Of a DNA stretch of 64,000 nucleotides, positions 13,073 through 26,694 are shown piece by piece (position 1 is the stretch's first letter; each line of letters starts with the position of its first letter). The position numbers were made by a program, and so were the translations under genes. Origin of the DNA: Wuchereria bancrofti (lineage: Eukaryota > Nematoda > Chromadorea > Rhabditida > Onchocercidae); contig SSBO01000013.1 of NCBI GenBank assembly GCA_005281725.1, positions 2,074,854-2,138,853 on the forward strand, in the 5' to 3' direction. Under the pieces are notes generated by a model. That model saw nothing but the letters and a program-made list of their open reading frames with translations. It searched no databases and had not been told where the DNA came from.

Positions 13073-14281
13073 TTATGTGTGACATACACTGCGATGTATT
13101 CGGGATGTTTGTTGTGTACAACTTAGTTGTTGTTGTAATAATAATTGTTCAGGTATCTGTTGCTGTATTTGTTGAATTTGAGCAAGTGATAGTGGTGCAT
13201 ATTGAATTCTGGAAATTTGTTGTTGTGGTTGATGATGAATTGATTGAAGTAGTTTTTATGATTCATACTGTTGTTGTTGATGTTGTTGTGATGATAATAA
13301 TGACAATAATAGTGATGATGGTGGTGGTGGTGGTAGTAGTAGTTGTTGTTGTGATTTATCTATCACATGCACGATTGTTATCACATGAATGATTGCATGA
13401 TATACTGCATCGTTCAATTGATCCATTTTGCTGCATGCATTGTTGCATACAATTATTTTGGCATAAATAAAGACAAACAGAAGAATGTTGTATTTTATTT
13501 TCTTCATTAGCTGAAATTTGTTCCATTTTTGCTAAATATTGCTGTTCAGCTTGTTGATCAACAAATGCTGTTGATTGTTGTGATTGAATAGGTGGTAATA
13601 ATGAATAAGGATACATAGGTAATGAAGTGGAATAGACAACATTACCATATAATAATGCTGCTTGATGAACCATACAAAATGAAGCGCAAAATGCTTGCAT
13701 TGTTGAGCAATTGATTTCACTATTGATTGTTGATGATTCTGATGAATAGATGTTACTGGTGAAGTATTTTGTTGATTATATTGACAAAATGGTAAACAAT
13801 CTTGATTACAAATAATATTCTTCTTATTACTATTGTTATCTAAAAATTGGTCATATGGAATATCCAATTGTTTATCATTGAAATTTGAAATTATCATAGA
13901 TGATGGTTTACTTTATACTATCACCAATTTTGATATATTTGATATTGATTTGTTCAACTGTATTTCTGATATTGAAGCAATACTATCCTGTTGTATGCTT
14001 GTTTCCCATGTTTCATCGTGTGGTTGTGATATTGTTGCAATCGTTTTCGTAGTAGTAGAAGTAATCATTAATTCTTCATCCTGTTAGAATTGATCCAATT
14101 GTTGTTGATGAGTAGTTAATTCTACCTTATTTATTTTATTGCAATCACATTTTGGTGTAATTTTAAGACAAATACAACGTTACGAATCATATCGCGAATA
14201 ATTTTTCTCATTAATCCGAAATGAATATGCATAATGAATTAGAATGAAGTTAATTAGGAATAAATATAGAAAGCGATTCAT
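13073..14281 (-). pseudogene. Secreted glutamine-rich protein with C_tripleX repeats, broken
   Basis: Reading on the minus strand from 14281, the frame opens with a signal-peptide-like start (M-N-R-F-L-Y-L-F-L-I-N-F-I-L-I-H-Y-A-Y-S). It stays coding-like, but TAA codons interrupt the same frame at 14182-14180, 14086-14084 and 13915-13913. After about 13700 the coding character moves to another frame. At about 13380 it moves again into a Q/P-rich tail with a further TAA at 13258-13256, and the last stop is 13075-13073. Visible cysteine units are C-NQD-C-LPF-C, (C-x3)-C-ASF-C once a one-base loss is allowed for, C-LYL-C-QNN-C-MQQ-C and C-SIS-C-NHS-C. They match the nematode C_tripleX repeat, whose function is unknown. 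The tail is rich in CAA/CAG (poly-Q) and CCA. An intron at 14183-14081 has GT-AG ends but is 103 bp and shifts the frame. It could be a decayed gene or a poor draft sequence of a live one. Confidence 0.65.
13256..13390 (-). repeat. Trinucleotide-rich CAA/CTA/CCA tract in the pseudogene
   Basis: On the minus strand this reads as runs of CAA, CTA, CCA, TTA and CAA codons, giving Q3-L3-P5-S2 and later Q-Q-H-Q4. It is the low-complexity part of the relic gene. The GTT/GTG-rich frame on the plus strand is its antisense image. Confidence 0.7.
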
Positions 14282-14374
14282 TATTTCTTCGTAGTTGTCA
14301 AAAAGTTTATAATTGTTGCTGGCTTGCTATTACTATTCTGTTGATTTGATATTTTGATTTAGGTGGACATTTAA

Positions 14375-14378
<4 letters not shown>

Positions 14379-14410
<32 letters not shown>
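14379..14410. repeat. (TA)n microsatellite
   Basis: An uninterrupted TA run of about 32 bases, followed by gatagataaataaat. It sits just upstream of the C_tripleX relic. Confidence 0.95.
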
Positions 14411-14412
<2 letters not shown>

Positions 14413-14480
14413 TAGATAAATAAATCATCGGAAATGTTGAAATTATCATAGACGATGGTTTACTATTTACATGAGTTAAT

Positions 14481-14790
14481 ATTACATCCAGTTATATAAT
14501 AATTCAAATTACAAAAGAAAAATGAAAATTTAATGGATACAAATTTATTGTTATCAAACAATTACATTTTATAACAATTAATTTTTTCTCAAACATTAAA
14601 TTTTCAAACGGTCTAGAAGTAATTCACTTCACTTAAACAAACAAAAAAAAAATGTTTTGCAACAGCCGATATTAACTCATGTAAATATTACATCCAGTTA
14701 TATAATAATTTAAATTACAAAACAAAAATGAAAAGTTGATGGATACAAATTTATTGTTATCAAACAATTACATTTTATACCAATTAAATA
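14481..14790 (+). repeat. Diverged direct repeat, copies of about 100 bp
   Basis: Copy 1 (about 14481-14580) and copy 2 (about 14689-14787) share tattacatccagttatataa, then ataattcaaattacaaaa-like and tggatacaaatttattgtta, then caattacattttata. They have a few substitutions. In addition, the piece at 14432-14463 resembles 13884-13914 inside the relic gene. Confidence 0.7.
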
Positions 14791-15094
14791 GCAATGTTTG
14801 AAAATTTATGCAAATAGAAATTTATTTGAAAAAAAAATTTTTTTGTAACAATTAAAAATGTTGAAAATTTATTTCAATGGAACGGCGTCATGCCCATTTA
14901 TAAACTTTTTCTTTTTTTTTTTTAATTTTCTTTACTGTTAAATGTCAATTTGTTGTTTCTTTCCTTTTTTTCATACAAAGGAAAAATTTTTTGCATAATA
15001 TTTAAATTAATTCATTTATGAAGGCATAACATTGCTGATTGTAAAATATTGCGAATATTATGAAAATAAGTTTTTTTATTAGTCATTTTTTACT

Positions 15095-15260
15095 TCACTA
15101 TAAATTTAAGAACAACTTTAAGAAATTACAAAATTTATTTATTTAGAAATTTAAGAACAAATTAAAATAATTACTATAAATTTAAGAAAAAATTTAACAA
15201 ATCACCACGAATTTAAGAAGAAATTTAAGAAAATCATTACAATTTTAAAAATTTATTTAA
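15095..15260 (+). repeat. Degenerate tandem repeat built on an AATTTAAGAA core
   Basis: At least five spaced copies of an aatttaagaa(c/a)aa.tt(t)aa core, at intervals of roughly 30-50 bp, in an otherwise empty region. Confidence 0.5.
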
Positions 15261-17754
15261 GAAACAAAACATATATGAAAACTGACACCAATTTAGTCAG
15301 GAAAAAAATTCCTTTTTTTTTTGTTAGAGAGGTTTTAGTATAAATGATAAAGAAGTGATAAAAGAAGAGAGAAAGAAAAAAAATTAGAAGACAAAATTAA
15401 AAATTATGACCAAATTTATAAGCAAATAATAATCCTAAATTTGTAAAAATTAATATATATTTTGTTACAAATGATGCATATAACTTTCCACGACATGTAA
15501 TTTGTGATAATAATTAATTATTCATTGCAATCATTTTGAAAATTTTACTTTAAAAATAATCGTAACATAATTAATTTATTATACATCCATCAGATATGAA
15601 TTAAATCTTATATTATCAATAAGAATATTACGAAATAATCATTTATCAAAATATAAGTCAAAATTTAAATTATATTTCAAGTACTTTGCAAATAAACTTC
15701 CTCTTTTTTTATTCAAAATTAACACTTTCCTTGTCAATTTTATCATTTTTGAAAATTATTTTAAATCAGAATTTTGCATAATGTTCATTAATTATTCAAT
15801 GCTTTATCATTTAAAAGTTATTCAGCATAGCACATATTAAGACATTTTGTATCGATTTCCTTGAAAAAAAAGAAAAAAAAAAATTCATTAATCAATTCAT
15901 ATTTCCTGTCTTACTTTTTAGCTGCTTTTCCTTTTTCATACTTTTTCATACGCAAAAGTTATTTGTAATGAATAAAAAATATGTGTGAAAAATTTTTTCT
16001 CAACCACTTATTTCATTCTTTTATGCTTCTTTTTTCTTCTCTTTCTCAGATAATTTCAACTTTTTATTTTTTATAAATTATTCTCAAAGTAGAATAAATG
16101 ATAAATATTTATTTGAAATTTTATAAATAACGTTTAATATATTTGTTTAACCATTAATTTTTGTATGATATACTTATGTCTAAGAATCTATTATGATGAT
16201 TTCTGAAATATTTTAATTTAAACGAAATTTTATTTGTTCTTTGAAATACTATGACCGTTCTTTTTTTCCTTACATTTTAAATAGATCGTAACGGATTTGT
16301 CATAAAAATTAATCGTTTTTTTAGCTTTTGTGATATAATCGATTGAGTTAGTAACTGAAAATAAGAAATGCAAAATCAGTAAAATGAAAATAAATTATAA
16401 TGAAATGATTTAAATATATAAATATATAATTGAATTTGATTATTTTCAATAGAATGCAATCAATGATTTAAAAAAAATGTCAATAAAATGTAGCCAAAAA
16501 TTTTTTTTAAAAAAGAAAAAGAAAAACTGATGAAATCTTATGTTTCTGAAAAATATTTTGAATGCAATAATGTTGCTATGTTGAAAAAGAAAAAAAAAGA
16601 AACGGCTAAAATTTATTATATATCATTTGCTGAGAAAAACTTTTAAAAATAAAAGATCAATTTCAAAATTTTCTATTAGCTATTCCATCTAAATTTACCA
16701 TCCTCAAATTTCTGAAACAAAGTTAGAAGTTATTTGAATTTTCCCTACATACATGTACTTTTTTTGCCTTTCCAAGAAGCAGGTATCAGTTTAACAATTT
16801 ACTTTTTTCAATAATTTTAATCATCTAGTAATTAATTTATTTTACTAATTTTAATCATTTTTTCTAAATTTTCTTTCTTCAATAATTATTGAAAGTTCAC
16901 TAATCACACATCTGTATGGATTAGATTACAGAAGCTTAAAATATATCAATGTGAATCAGTTGTGTTATAATTTAAATATTATAATTTAAAATGAAATGCA
17001 GCACTTGTGATTTTTTTGAGATGTGTACCATGTTATAGGATCAACTTACAATCATATGAGCACTTAAATTTTTTTTCATGGTCTAATCATTCTATTTATT
17101 CATTTGTTTATTAATTATTAACTTAGGCATTAGTTTTTATTTTTATTTTTTCTTAATTTTAATCCAACTATACAATATTTCGATGACTCAATTAATTTTT
17201 CTTAAAAAAGCATATGACAATGGTATAATAGAATTCAATTATTGATGATTAAACAAACAAGCATTCAAATTAGAAGAAAAAGAACGGAAAATTTATTTTA
17301 TCATTGTTGTTATTGTCGGTGGATCGGTGTTTTAACTTTTTTCAAAAATGTTAATAAAATCAATAAAATATTTGATGAAAGAAAAATCAATTCATTGTAT
17401 ATAGGAACAATTTAAAGCATATTATTACTTCATTCTTTTTTTGAAATTTTAACTTTTTGTAAAAATCTTATATATATATATTGTTGAAAATATTCTTATA
17501 AATGTAGGAACATCTTAATTTCCAATAAATGTAAGAATTTTATCCAATTCTTCATTCATATCTCTTTGATCTCTTTAGATATATTATGTATAATTTCATC
17601 AATGAGCAAATTTTTATTTAAATATTTTTTCCTTTTTAATTGTAATAAAAAAGTTATTAGCAATATCAATTAATTTGATAAATTCTAAAAAATTGTTAAG
17701 AATCGAGAAATGATAGAATCTATAATCATATCATATTTTTGATTTAATTTGAAA

Positions 17755-17855
17755 TGACATGGATGACAATGACGATGTGACAAGGATAACAATAGTGATA
17801 GGAATGACGATGATAAGAATAACAGTGATGATAAGAATGACAATGACGACAGGTT
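17755..17855 (+). repeat. Imperfect GATGA/GAATGACAATGAC tandem repeat
   Basis: The block consists of variants of gacaatgacgatg and gataagaatgac repeated about six times. It is purine-rich on the plus strand and has no open frame with support. Confidence 0.6.
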
Positions 17856-18097
17856 AAGATGAAAATAATTAATTTAATTAATTTAAGTACAGCAATTAAT
17901 TTAATGAATATTGTATCTATCAAACAAAAATTTGTTGCAAATTAAAAAAACTTAAACATTTGGAAGGTTAATACTAAAATGTTACGATTTAGTAATCATA
18001 TGAAATATTTCAAAGAGATAAACAAACTAACATTTGCAAAAAGAGATGAAAAGTGAGATTAAATGATAAAAGAATGATTAAAGATTGCTAAGAAATA

Positions 18098-18150
18098 GAA
18101 TAGAGGCAGATGAAAAATGAATTAGAATAGAGGCAGATGAAAAATGAATT
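18098..18150 (+). repeat. Short tandem duplication of about 25 bp
   Basis: The unit aatagaggcagatgaaaaatg is present twice in a row with an intervening aatta, followed by diverged gaga-rich sequence. Confidence 0.75.
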
Positions 18151-18825
18151 TAAGTATTAGAAGTGAGATTAGATTTTTATTGAACATATTTGAGAGAAAT
18201 GATTGAAAAAGAGAAAATAAAATAAAGCTAATTGAAAAGATATTTGAGAGAGTAGTCAGTATAGAGAGATGAAATAAAATAAAGAAATCATACACAAATT
18301 TTAACTAAAAACATAGATGTTAGCTTGGCTAGCTAGCTAACTCACATAGTTTGCTTATATTCTCATCTTGTGAACAATTTTTAACTCTCATCGTTCTGCC
18401 ATCTATCTTTTTTCAATGTGTGCATTTATGCGAAATTATGTGTCATAGAAGAATTAACCACTTTTCTCTTTTCAAGCACTCGTTCTTGATAAAGTTTAGC
18501 GTAGTTTTTCTTCTTTTTTTATTTTAGCCTAAATATTTTACTGTTTTAGTTATCTGTTAATCATATTTCACTAATATATGATGTGTTAACATTGAATTTT
18601 TATCAATTTATTTAATTTCATTATCAAAAACATTAAAATTTTACTCTTTCCTTCCTCATTCCTTTTTTTTCTCTTTTCTCTCTCTCTCTTCTTGTGATTT
18701 TTTTTGTTTTTTATTACGAAATAAGAAATTTTAGGTTAAAAAATTAATAAGTGAATAATGCAAGTGAAATAATCAATATTCAATGGTTCTTCTATTATTA
18801 TAGAATTTTCTACTAGAATATTACT

Positions 18826-18930
18826 TTCCCGTCCAATTCTAAATAATTTATCGGAAATTCCCATTCAATTCTAAGTAATTTACCGGAAATTCGCGTCTAA
18901 TTCTAGGCAATTTACCTTAAATCTACCGGA
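18826..18930 (+). repeat. Three-unit tandem repeat of about 35 bp
   Basis: Units of the form caattcta.(a/g).aatttaccggaaattc follow one another three times with substitutions. The end of the block (from about 18920) is C-rich. Confidence 0.65.
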
Positions 18931-19097
18931 AACCCCCACCCATCTCCTTCCCTTCTAGCTGATAAAACCTAAAAGAAGTCGTCCTTCTTTTTAACATATC
19001 ACCCATTCATTTCACGATGACATTTCATTTGGGCTGCGTTAATTCTAAGCATAAGTCCGTAATGGATATAGATGGGAAGTATTAGCTGTGGTATTGA

Positions 19098-19185
19098 TGG
19101 ATTAGCTGCTAGCTTGGGTATCTCTTTTTAAGTAATGGTTAAACTGCTAGCTTGGGTATCTATTTTCGAGTAATGATTAAACCAC
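19098..19185 (+). repeat. Tandem repeat, unit about 40 bp, two to three copies
   Basis: The unit gctagcttgggtatct followed by a T-rich piece and agtaatg.ttaaac occurs twice in a row. A weaker part-copy precedes it. Confidence 0.65.
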
Positions 19186-22100
19186 TGAAATATGCTAGTA
19201 GTTAGAGTTAAGCTTATTCAGTATATTTACTGAATTATCTTTGTTATCCTTACTTAATATAAATGTTTATATGACAGTTTAAATTGTGAATGTAACATAA
19301 TGCACATTTAATCATTCATTTCTACAATAATTGAACATGTTTTTCTCATTTCACAGCATTAATTATTAATATTTTTGTAATTATAATTATTAATGAATCT
19401 GCAGAAAATTATAATCACTTTAATATTTTTAGTAAAAATTTAATTAGTTATTTGGAAAAGGAAAACCTAGAATGATTATTATTATTATCAATTGTTCATT
19501 AAATGAAAAGTTATTATATTTGGTAGTTATATTAACTACACTAATTACTATGTTATATTAACTACACTAATAACTATTACAGAAGCAAAGAAGCGGAAAA
19601 CGAAACACTATACAGTTATTTTGAAATATTATCATATTCCAACTATATTCCAATTTTAACATCATATTCTAACTAATGTTTAGCATATTTTACAGCTTTT
19701 CCGTTATTTTGGTTTACTAAAATTCATCAAAATGATATGCAACTGTACTTTCTCTTTTAAGCTTTCATAAAAGATATCTCTTTTTTTTGTTTCCTTTTTT
19801 CTCTTCCAACCTGTGAAGTGCACATTCATTGACACATAGGAATTATTTGTGGTAGATATCTTTCATATATATTCCACACTTCATCTTATGCATATCTCTA
19901 TTTTGTTTATTTAAGTTGAAAGATATATCATTACTCATCTCAATGTTCAGACATCACAAATTATTCATCCGTTTATTCAATTATTTGTGACATTCTTTAG
20001 ATAGGATTATTTGATTTGCTAGTAATTTAACTCGAGATTTATATAAATTCAATCATTAGCAGGGAATCATATGTCTGTTATTACTAATTTTTAAGTATTG
20101 TTTATCATGTAAATGATATCTTTTAACCATTTTCAGAGTTAAGTAAATCTTAAATTAAATAAATCAGATCAGTAATATTGGTCAGTAAATCAATATTCTC
20201 ATGAGCGCCTTATATTTACAGTTTTTGTCTAGAAGTAATAATTTGGGCATTATTTACTAGCATTGATTTGTCTTCTTAATTCATTAAATTGTATAATATT
20301 TATGCAAATTATGCATTCCTAAGCCTTCCAGCTTTTTTCTTTTCATCTTTTCATTTGTGAGTGTTCGAGGATATTTTAAATCCATTATGGAAAATTATGC
20401 TTCCAGAATACACTGAACAAATCGGATTCTATCGGCTTACTTCTTTCTTAATTTCAGTTCAATTTTAAGATAGTTTTGGTTCGTATCGTATTTGGATACG
20501 TGTTACAAGAAACGTAAACTTATTGTGTAATGGTAGTTGTTATTTACTCACTGCAAAGGGTTTTCAGGTATACTTTATCATATCTTTTTTCATTTCATTA
20601 TTAAAGATCATTACATTATCATAATTGTTAATTATGAATTATTGTGTTAGCAGGGTTGTTGCTGAAGGTTGTTTTATTTGTAAAATTTGCAGCTTCATCT
20701 CTTCAGCTAGTGAAAATGCATTGGTTTAAGCTTAAGTAAAGATATACTTTTAAAAAGTGGTCTTATCTTGATCATAAGCTTACAAATCATAAACAACTTA
20801 CAAAATAAAATAAGTAATGAATAAATGTTTGACGAATTAGTTTGAAGTGAAATTGTTCTTCCGTTTGTTTTGATAAGTAGTCATTCTTTAATTTTTATTG
20901 TTTTTTTTTTTTCAAACTTAATCGAAGTTAACAATGATTGAAAAATGCATTTTGTGGCAAAACACTTAAGGAAAATAGAAATTAAAATGATTTCCATAAA
21001 TTATTATTTCTTTGCATAATAGTAATAACATATATTTTATGCTTAGAAGTATTTTTTTTTTTTTTTTATGATGGTAGATTTTATTTTAAGGAAGTGATTT
21101 GGATGTTACTCGAAGAATAAATACGAATCCCTGTATTCTACTTTGTTTCAGCTATATTAAGCTTAGCACTTACGCACTTATATATGAAGTGCTATTTCTC
21201 TAAGGAAAAGTATTATGTTTATCAGTATGCACCTAATTTTTTTTTTACAAGTTTGTTTGTTTAATTCTCTATGAACTTATATGTATAATAGAAGTAGTTT
21301 TAATATTGTTTATTAGGGAAAATTAAGGAAGATAGAATTTCTTGTTGAATTTCATGATTTTTATTTCCTTTTTAATTATTCACAAGATATGAGAGATTCA
21401 TCTTACAAAGTAAACCAGAAGCATGTTAAATATTAACTGCATTTTAAAATGGAATAGTTTTGTACTGAACGATTTACTATTTCGACGTATGAAACACGAA
21501 AGTTATGATCAAATGAATTAAAATTTTTGCATCATTTATCAACATCGTAAACATTTAAGTTATTTCGAAGTTTTTAGTAAATTTCTTTTGCTTTTGGGTA
21601 CCAAACAAATTCGTCATAGCATGTTATTACGTAAGTCTAACATATCCATTTGACACTAAAAATTGGTTCAATAAGTATTTTTTTTTTGTTTTTTTTGATT
21701 GATCGATTATTTGTTTTGGTTTCCATTTCATTTTCAAATGAAACATTAGAAGAAGCATGATTTGTTGAGTTTTCAAAGTTTACTGTAGAGAATGTAGAAA
21801 AAATTAAGTACAAATACATTTTTCCTTTTTTACTGAAATTTTCTTAAGTGTTTAAGTTAGATAAATTGAACTGATTTATTAATATAGAGCGATAAAAGTT
21901 TTATTTCATTACTGAGTAGCTCAGTTGGGGTCATTGTTAGATTATTGTTTCCTGCTACAATACCAAACATAGCAATGAACGTCGAATTGAAAAGTTGTGT
22001 TCTTCTCTTATAAATGTTATTTGAAATGATATTTCAGAAATTTTCTGACCTTTCACATTTTGCTATAGTATACTGCTGGAAGGTGGTATATGACTGTAAA

Positions 22101-24725
22101 ATTTTCTTTAGACTAAGCAATACCAGTGATATTCATTAATTCTTTAATTTGTTCAATTACAGTTTCTTTCATTAAATTCATGAAGTTATTGGTAAGGGAT
22201 AAATTTATATGAAATTTCGAAATTAGGAATGAATGAAATTTTTTTAAAATTATTTTTCAGGTTTTTCCTTTTTTTCTTCAAATAATTAACTTTCTCAGAA
22301 CTATGAAGCAAGAGGATAAATGAAGCGCAAAAAGGAAAAGAAAAGTTTATTTGGAGGAAATAAGACAAACATCATTCTTTTATTAATAGTGATTCATTTA
22401 TTTTCCACGTAATATATTCAAAAGGGATTTAGTTTTTTTTAATTGAAATGATGAAAGTAGTAGTCTGTATCGTGAATTGCTTATTCATAAAAGATTATTG
22501 TTTAAGAGGAGACTATTATTATGTAAAATCATTTGTTTCATAGATACATGTAGAAAACGTAGCCAAATTCAATGCATGGCATGCAGGACAGTTGACAGAA
22601 ATATTACTGATGTTTAATAAGAAAAAAAAATTATAATAAAATCAGAGGAAAATATCCAATCCATTTTTTTCTCTTCTATTTGTTCATTTAAAATTTTTCT
22701 TGAGCATTAATTGATCGTTCCGAATTTTAACTACTCTAGAATTTGATTAAGTCGAATTAAACAAAGATCCATAAATGATTCGATCTTGATATATGTCATT
22801 TGCTGATCAAATTTTCACTTTAAGAAAATAAAATCTTTTTAGCTGTAGTAAATGGTTAAAGAAGCAGTTAGAAGCGTTGTTTGCCATTTGCTCAACAAAA
22901 CTCTTCCTACTTTTTTCATTTAAAATTTGCGAAGGATCTGCTGTACTTTTAGTTTTACTTCATTAGCTCTGTAAATTTTAAAAAAAAAAAAAAACAGTAT
23001 TTTTCTTGTTGCAATTATCAATGAACTTTGCTAAATGTGCGAACATATTACATTGAAGCTCATTTGCTAAAGTTAGTTTATCAAATGATTCTAGGTTGTA
23101 TATTTTTGTACTTTTATACATATATAATTTATGGCTTATGAACTCCAAAGGCCTAAATTACTATTCCATCTATTTCATCCTGACATGATCAGGCATTAAC
23201 TTCCCTAAAGGGATTTGTATTGCTAGCTGTTTACTTTCAATAATTGCATCTGTTGATTAAGCTGTCGACTACCTAGTCCATTTAAAAGCAGCTTGTTAAT
23301 CAATTAAACTTGAATTCAATGCTTGAGAGAGTTGGACTTTTAACTTTAACAAAGTATTGGTTTTAGAATTTTATGCCTACTAACTGCCTATTAACTAAAT
23401 AATTTTGTAAATGCAATAATATTAATCCAGTCTGTTTCATTTAAATTTCTAGTAGAACCATTGTGAAAGACATAGTATACGTCATTTGTAATTTTCCATT
23501 TGGAAACTACAAATATCCTTTTTTTTTTAATTAAACCTTTTCATGATCTCTGATTTATCGAATTTCATATGTCTAGCATGGAAAAAAAAAGGTTCGATTT
23601 GAATCTTTGTTTCATGCACGCGATATTAAGCGCTCTTTTCCTGTGTTTTGCATAGCGCTTCATTTCCTGAATAGGTGGAACGGCAAATTCTCCAACTAAG
23701 TAAATATCATTTTTTTCTTTCGTTTTTAATGGTAAAAATTGAAGAGTGCAAACAAAATATATGACTGAAACAAATTATATTTGCTTGATTCAGTTACGCC
23801 ATGCGTACGTCATGCTTTATCATTTCTAGTTATTTTACTTGATATTTCATATTAACTATGAAAAAAGGTATAGCAGTTTATTCATCATTATAGGTACAAT
23901 TGGTTTTGCATCAGTTTATTACTTCATTAGAATCCATTTACATTTAATGGTCCATTTTTGCCTCACTAACTGGTTCTGTTGGTAATAAAGCTTTTTTTCA
24001 GCCTAAACGCAGAATTTGGAGAATATTGTCGAGCACAGCACCATTGAATTGTATCTTTTTGTCTTTTGTTTTTTTTTTTTTACGACCAGCAAAACTTAGC
24101 TACAGTGGAAGTTTTACTGTTTGTGCAGGGGCAGTTGGATTATTGCAAAGAATTATTCTCATCATACGAATTTTTCATTTATTATTCTCAGGTTAGTTTT
24201 TTTTTTTCTTTAAAAAATTATTTAAAAAATGTACTCAAATTTCAACATCGTATATAAGAAATAGCAAAGTGTTTGTTGTGTATTAAAATATATCTATGGA
24301 AATATTTAATAATATGAGTTGATTGCATATGCTGCATTGGACATGGATTATGGTTGATTTTTTCTCGAATGATCTTACAGTCCTAAAAGTCAAATCCTTG
24401 GCTTATTTCAGTCAACTATTGAGCTCTTTCTGTATTTGTCTTAATAAGTATTACTTCTTTCTGTTTTACTCTTCTCTTTTGTACAGTTTGCGCATTGTTT
24501 AACTCATAAAATTATGATGTGTCGTAGAAAATGAAATGGTGGAAAAACTTTTTTTTTTTTGCTTGATAGTTGATAGTTATTATCGTTTTTTGAAATTTCA
24601 TTAGTTTATTTTTCATTTTACATCTTTATTTGTACCAAGAAACAAGCTGATGTTATTGACAAGTCAGTTTTAGAAAACTTATGATCGAGTGCTAAATCAT
24701 AAGGAATTATCAAGTTTAAGGTCTT

Positions 24726-24768
24726 TCTGATAAGATACGTGTTGCGGTGATAAGATACGTGTTGCGAA
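24726..24768 (+). repeat. 20-bp perfect tandem duplication
   Basis: gataagatacgtgttgcg is repeated with a gt spacer. The sequence after it (gttcgattc) resembles a tRNA T-loop, but no tRNA fold is present. Confidence 0.8.
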
Positions 24769-26669
24769 CTGTTCGATTCATTCAATTGACCATCATATGC
24801 TTTTTTTTATTTTTGCCCACTCATCTCCTGTTTTTTCCTTGTATTAGTGTACTGTTGCACGAATTGAAAATTCCTAATTCTTTTATCAGGATAATTTCCG
24901 GTCTTTCTGGTATCAATTTTGAGAGATTAAGGATAAGATTATTAGATTTATTCATATAAATATTGGAAGTGGAATGAATAAGTGCTGTGTTATTTTTTAA
25001 AAATTTTTGAACTGTTTTATTTTCCGGTAATCAATTTTGTGTCTTCATAATTAAATAGGGATAATGAATTTAATACGGAAATGTTACAGCATAATTTTAA
25101 CATTATTCTCCTGGTCTTCTGAAATTATGTGAAAAATTCCAAAGTGAATATCACTTCAAGCAATACTGTTGATTTTATTTGCCCATACCCACTAATTAAG
25201 TGTACTGAAGTCACATGAAAATGAAATTTATTAGCAGCTGAACGAAAGTGACATTTTATAAAGAAATGTTTTTTTTTGCAGTTTCTGTGAAGTTATAGGT
25301 GTTTTTAATCTATTGATTTTGTTTGTCATCATTTTATCAGCATATTATTATTTTAAGATCAGATCATACTGCTAGACTTTAGTGTTTAGTGTTATATAAT
25401 TAGGATGTTTCTGTCGGCATTTTCTTCCTCTCGTTTGTTTTTTTATCTAGTTAGGTTATTATCATAGAGGAAGGGGAATTTGTGAGAAAAATATTAGGAA
25501 TGCAGTTTGTTAATAAAGGCAAAAGTATATATGCCAACAAAAATGTCTGTCATTTTTTTGCTGAAGTTTTAAGTGGAAGGGACTTCATTAAAAGCAAGAA
25601 TTAAATTTATATAGGCAGTTATGGAAGCCATACAATGAAACTTTCCTCTTTTTGTTTTGTTACAGCATATTCTCGAGTTTTGTATATATATATACTTATT
25701 TTTTGAGATGTGTTATTGACAACAAACTTGTCTCCCCCGTTCGTTCATGCATCGCTAACATCCGTCATTAAAATTGGCTGTTGAGCGTGAAATGTCATCA
25801 TCTGCAATTCGCACTGAGCTTTTCTTTTTTTCCCCTTTACTATTACAATTGTTCATTATTTATGTAGTTAGTAGTACCTAAACTGGACTGTGTATTCTTT
25901 TTTCTGTGATAATGAATAAAGGTCATAGGTCATTCATTTTATGGGACAATTATTGTCTTTTTGTCCATGTGAGATATTAGAGATATTATACAGGTTAGAA
26001 GTGTTCATCGACCTAATCAATATTTGGTTCTCATTCTATAAGCAGAAATGCGGAGACTTTAGCCCAAATTTGATGGAAAGGGAAGAGGCATTGTTTGTTG
26101 CATTAATTCTTTCGTCTTCAAATACTTCGAAATTATTTAATTTCTTTTCTTTTCCTCTCCTAAATTCTCTTGGAATTTGCATCATGTCATCCAAAAGCTA
26201 GTCTCTACTTGTAAGACAACTTTAGACATTTCAATTGAGCAAAATTTTAGATAATTAATAACGGACAGTTAACAACAAGGACAAAAATATCTGCTGTGAT
26301 TATGGAACAATTAACATTATGAGGAAGTGATATTTTTGAAAAGTCATTACTGATATTACATTCATAGTTCGCTATTTCATTTCAAATAAATGACCAATTG
26401 ACGAGGAAGAAAATATAAATCTTAAAGATTACATGTTTCTTGTTGCTATCAAGGTCAAAACATTAAATATCCGTTCTTTTTCTCTCTTTTATCCTTCCCT
26501 CATCTTTATCACTTCTTCCCCTGTCTATCTCTCTTTCATTGATAGCATATAAAAATGGTACTGCTGTAGTATATTGTAGTATTACAGCAACAGAGAGGAA
26601 TGATTTGTCGCGTGTTGCTGAGATAATTTAGCGTCGTTAACCAGTAATAATAACATATATGTATGTGCA

Positions 26670-26694
26670 TGTGTGTGTGTGTGTGTGTGTGTGT
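26670..26694. repeat. (TG)n microsatellite
   Basis: About 12 uninterrupted GT dinucleotides, preceded by atatatgtatgtgcat. Confidence 0.95.

Noticed and set aside
13051..13392. Valine-rich plus-strand frame of 113 codons
   Set aside because: It is the antisense image of the CAA/CCA-rich minus-strand relic; GTT/GTG runs make it open. No family features are visible.
13833..14087. Plus-strand frame of 84 codons opposite the relic gene
   Set aside because: The minus strand carries the signal peptide, cysteine repeats and Q-rich content; this is a shadow frame.
21910..21985. tRNA-like start (gtagctcagttgg resembles an A box)
   Set aside because: No B box (ggttcgaatcc type), no acceptor-stem pairing and no anticodon stem could be formed in the following 75 bases.
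24745..24775. T-loop-like gttcgattc
   Set aside because: It follows a simple 20-bp tandem duplication and no cloverleaf can be drawn.
25941..26201. 86-codon frame upstream of prl-1
   Set aside because: There is no recognisable domain and no splice partners; codon content does not differ clearly from its surroundings.
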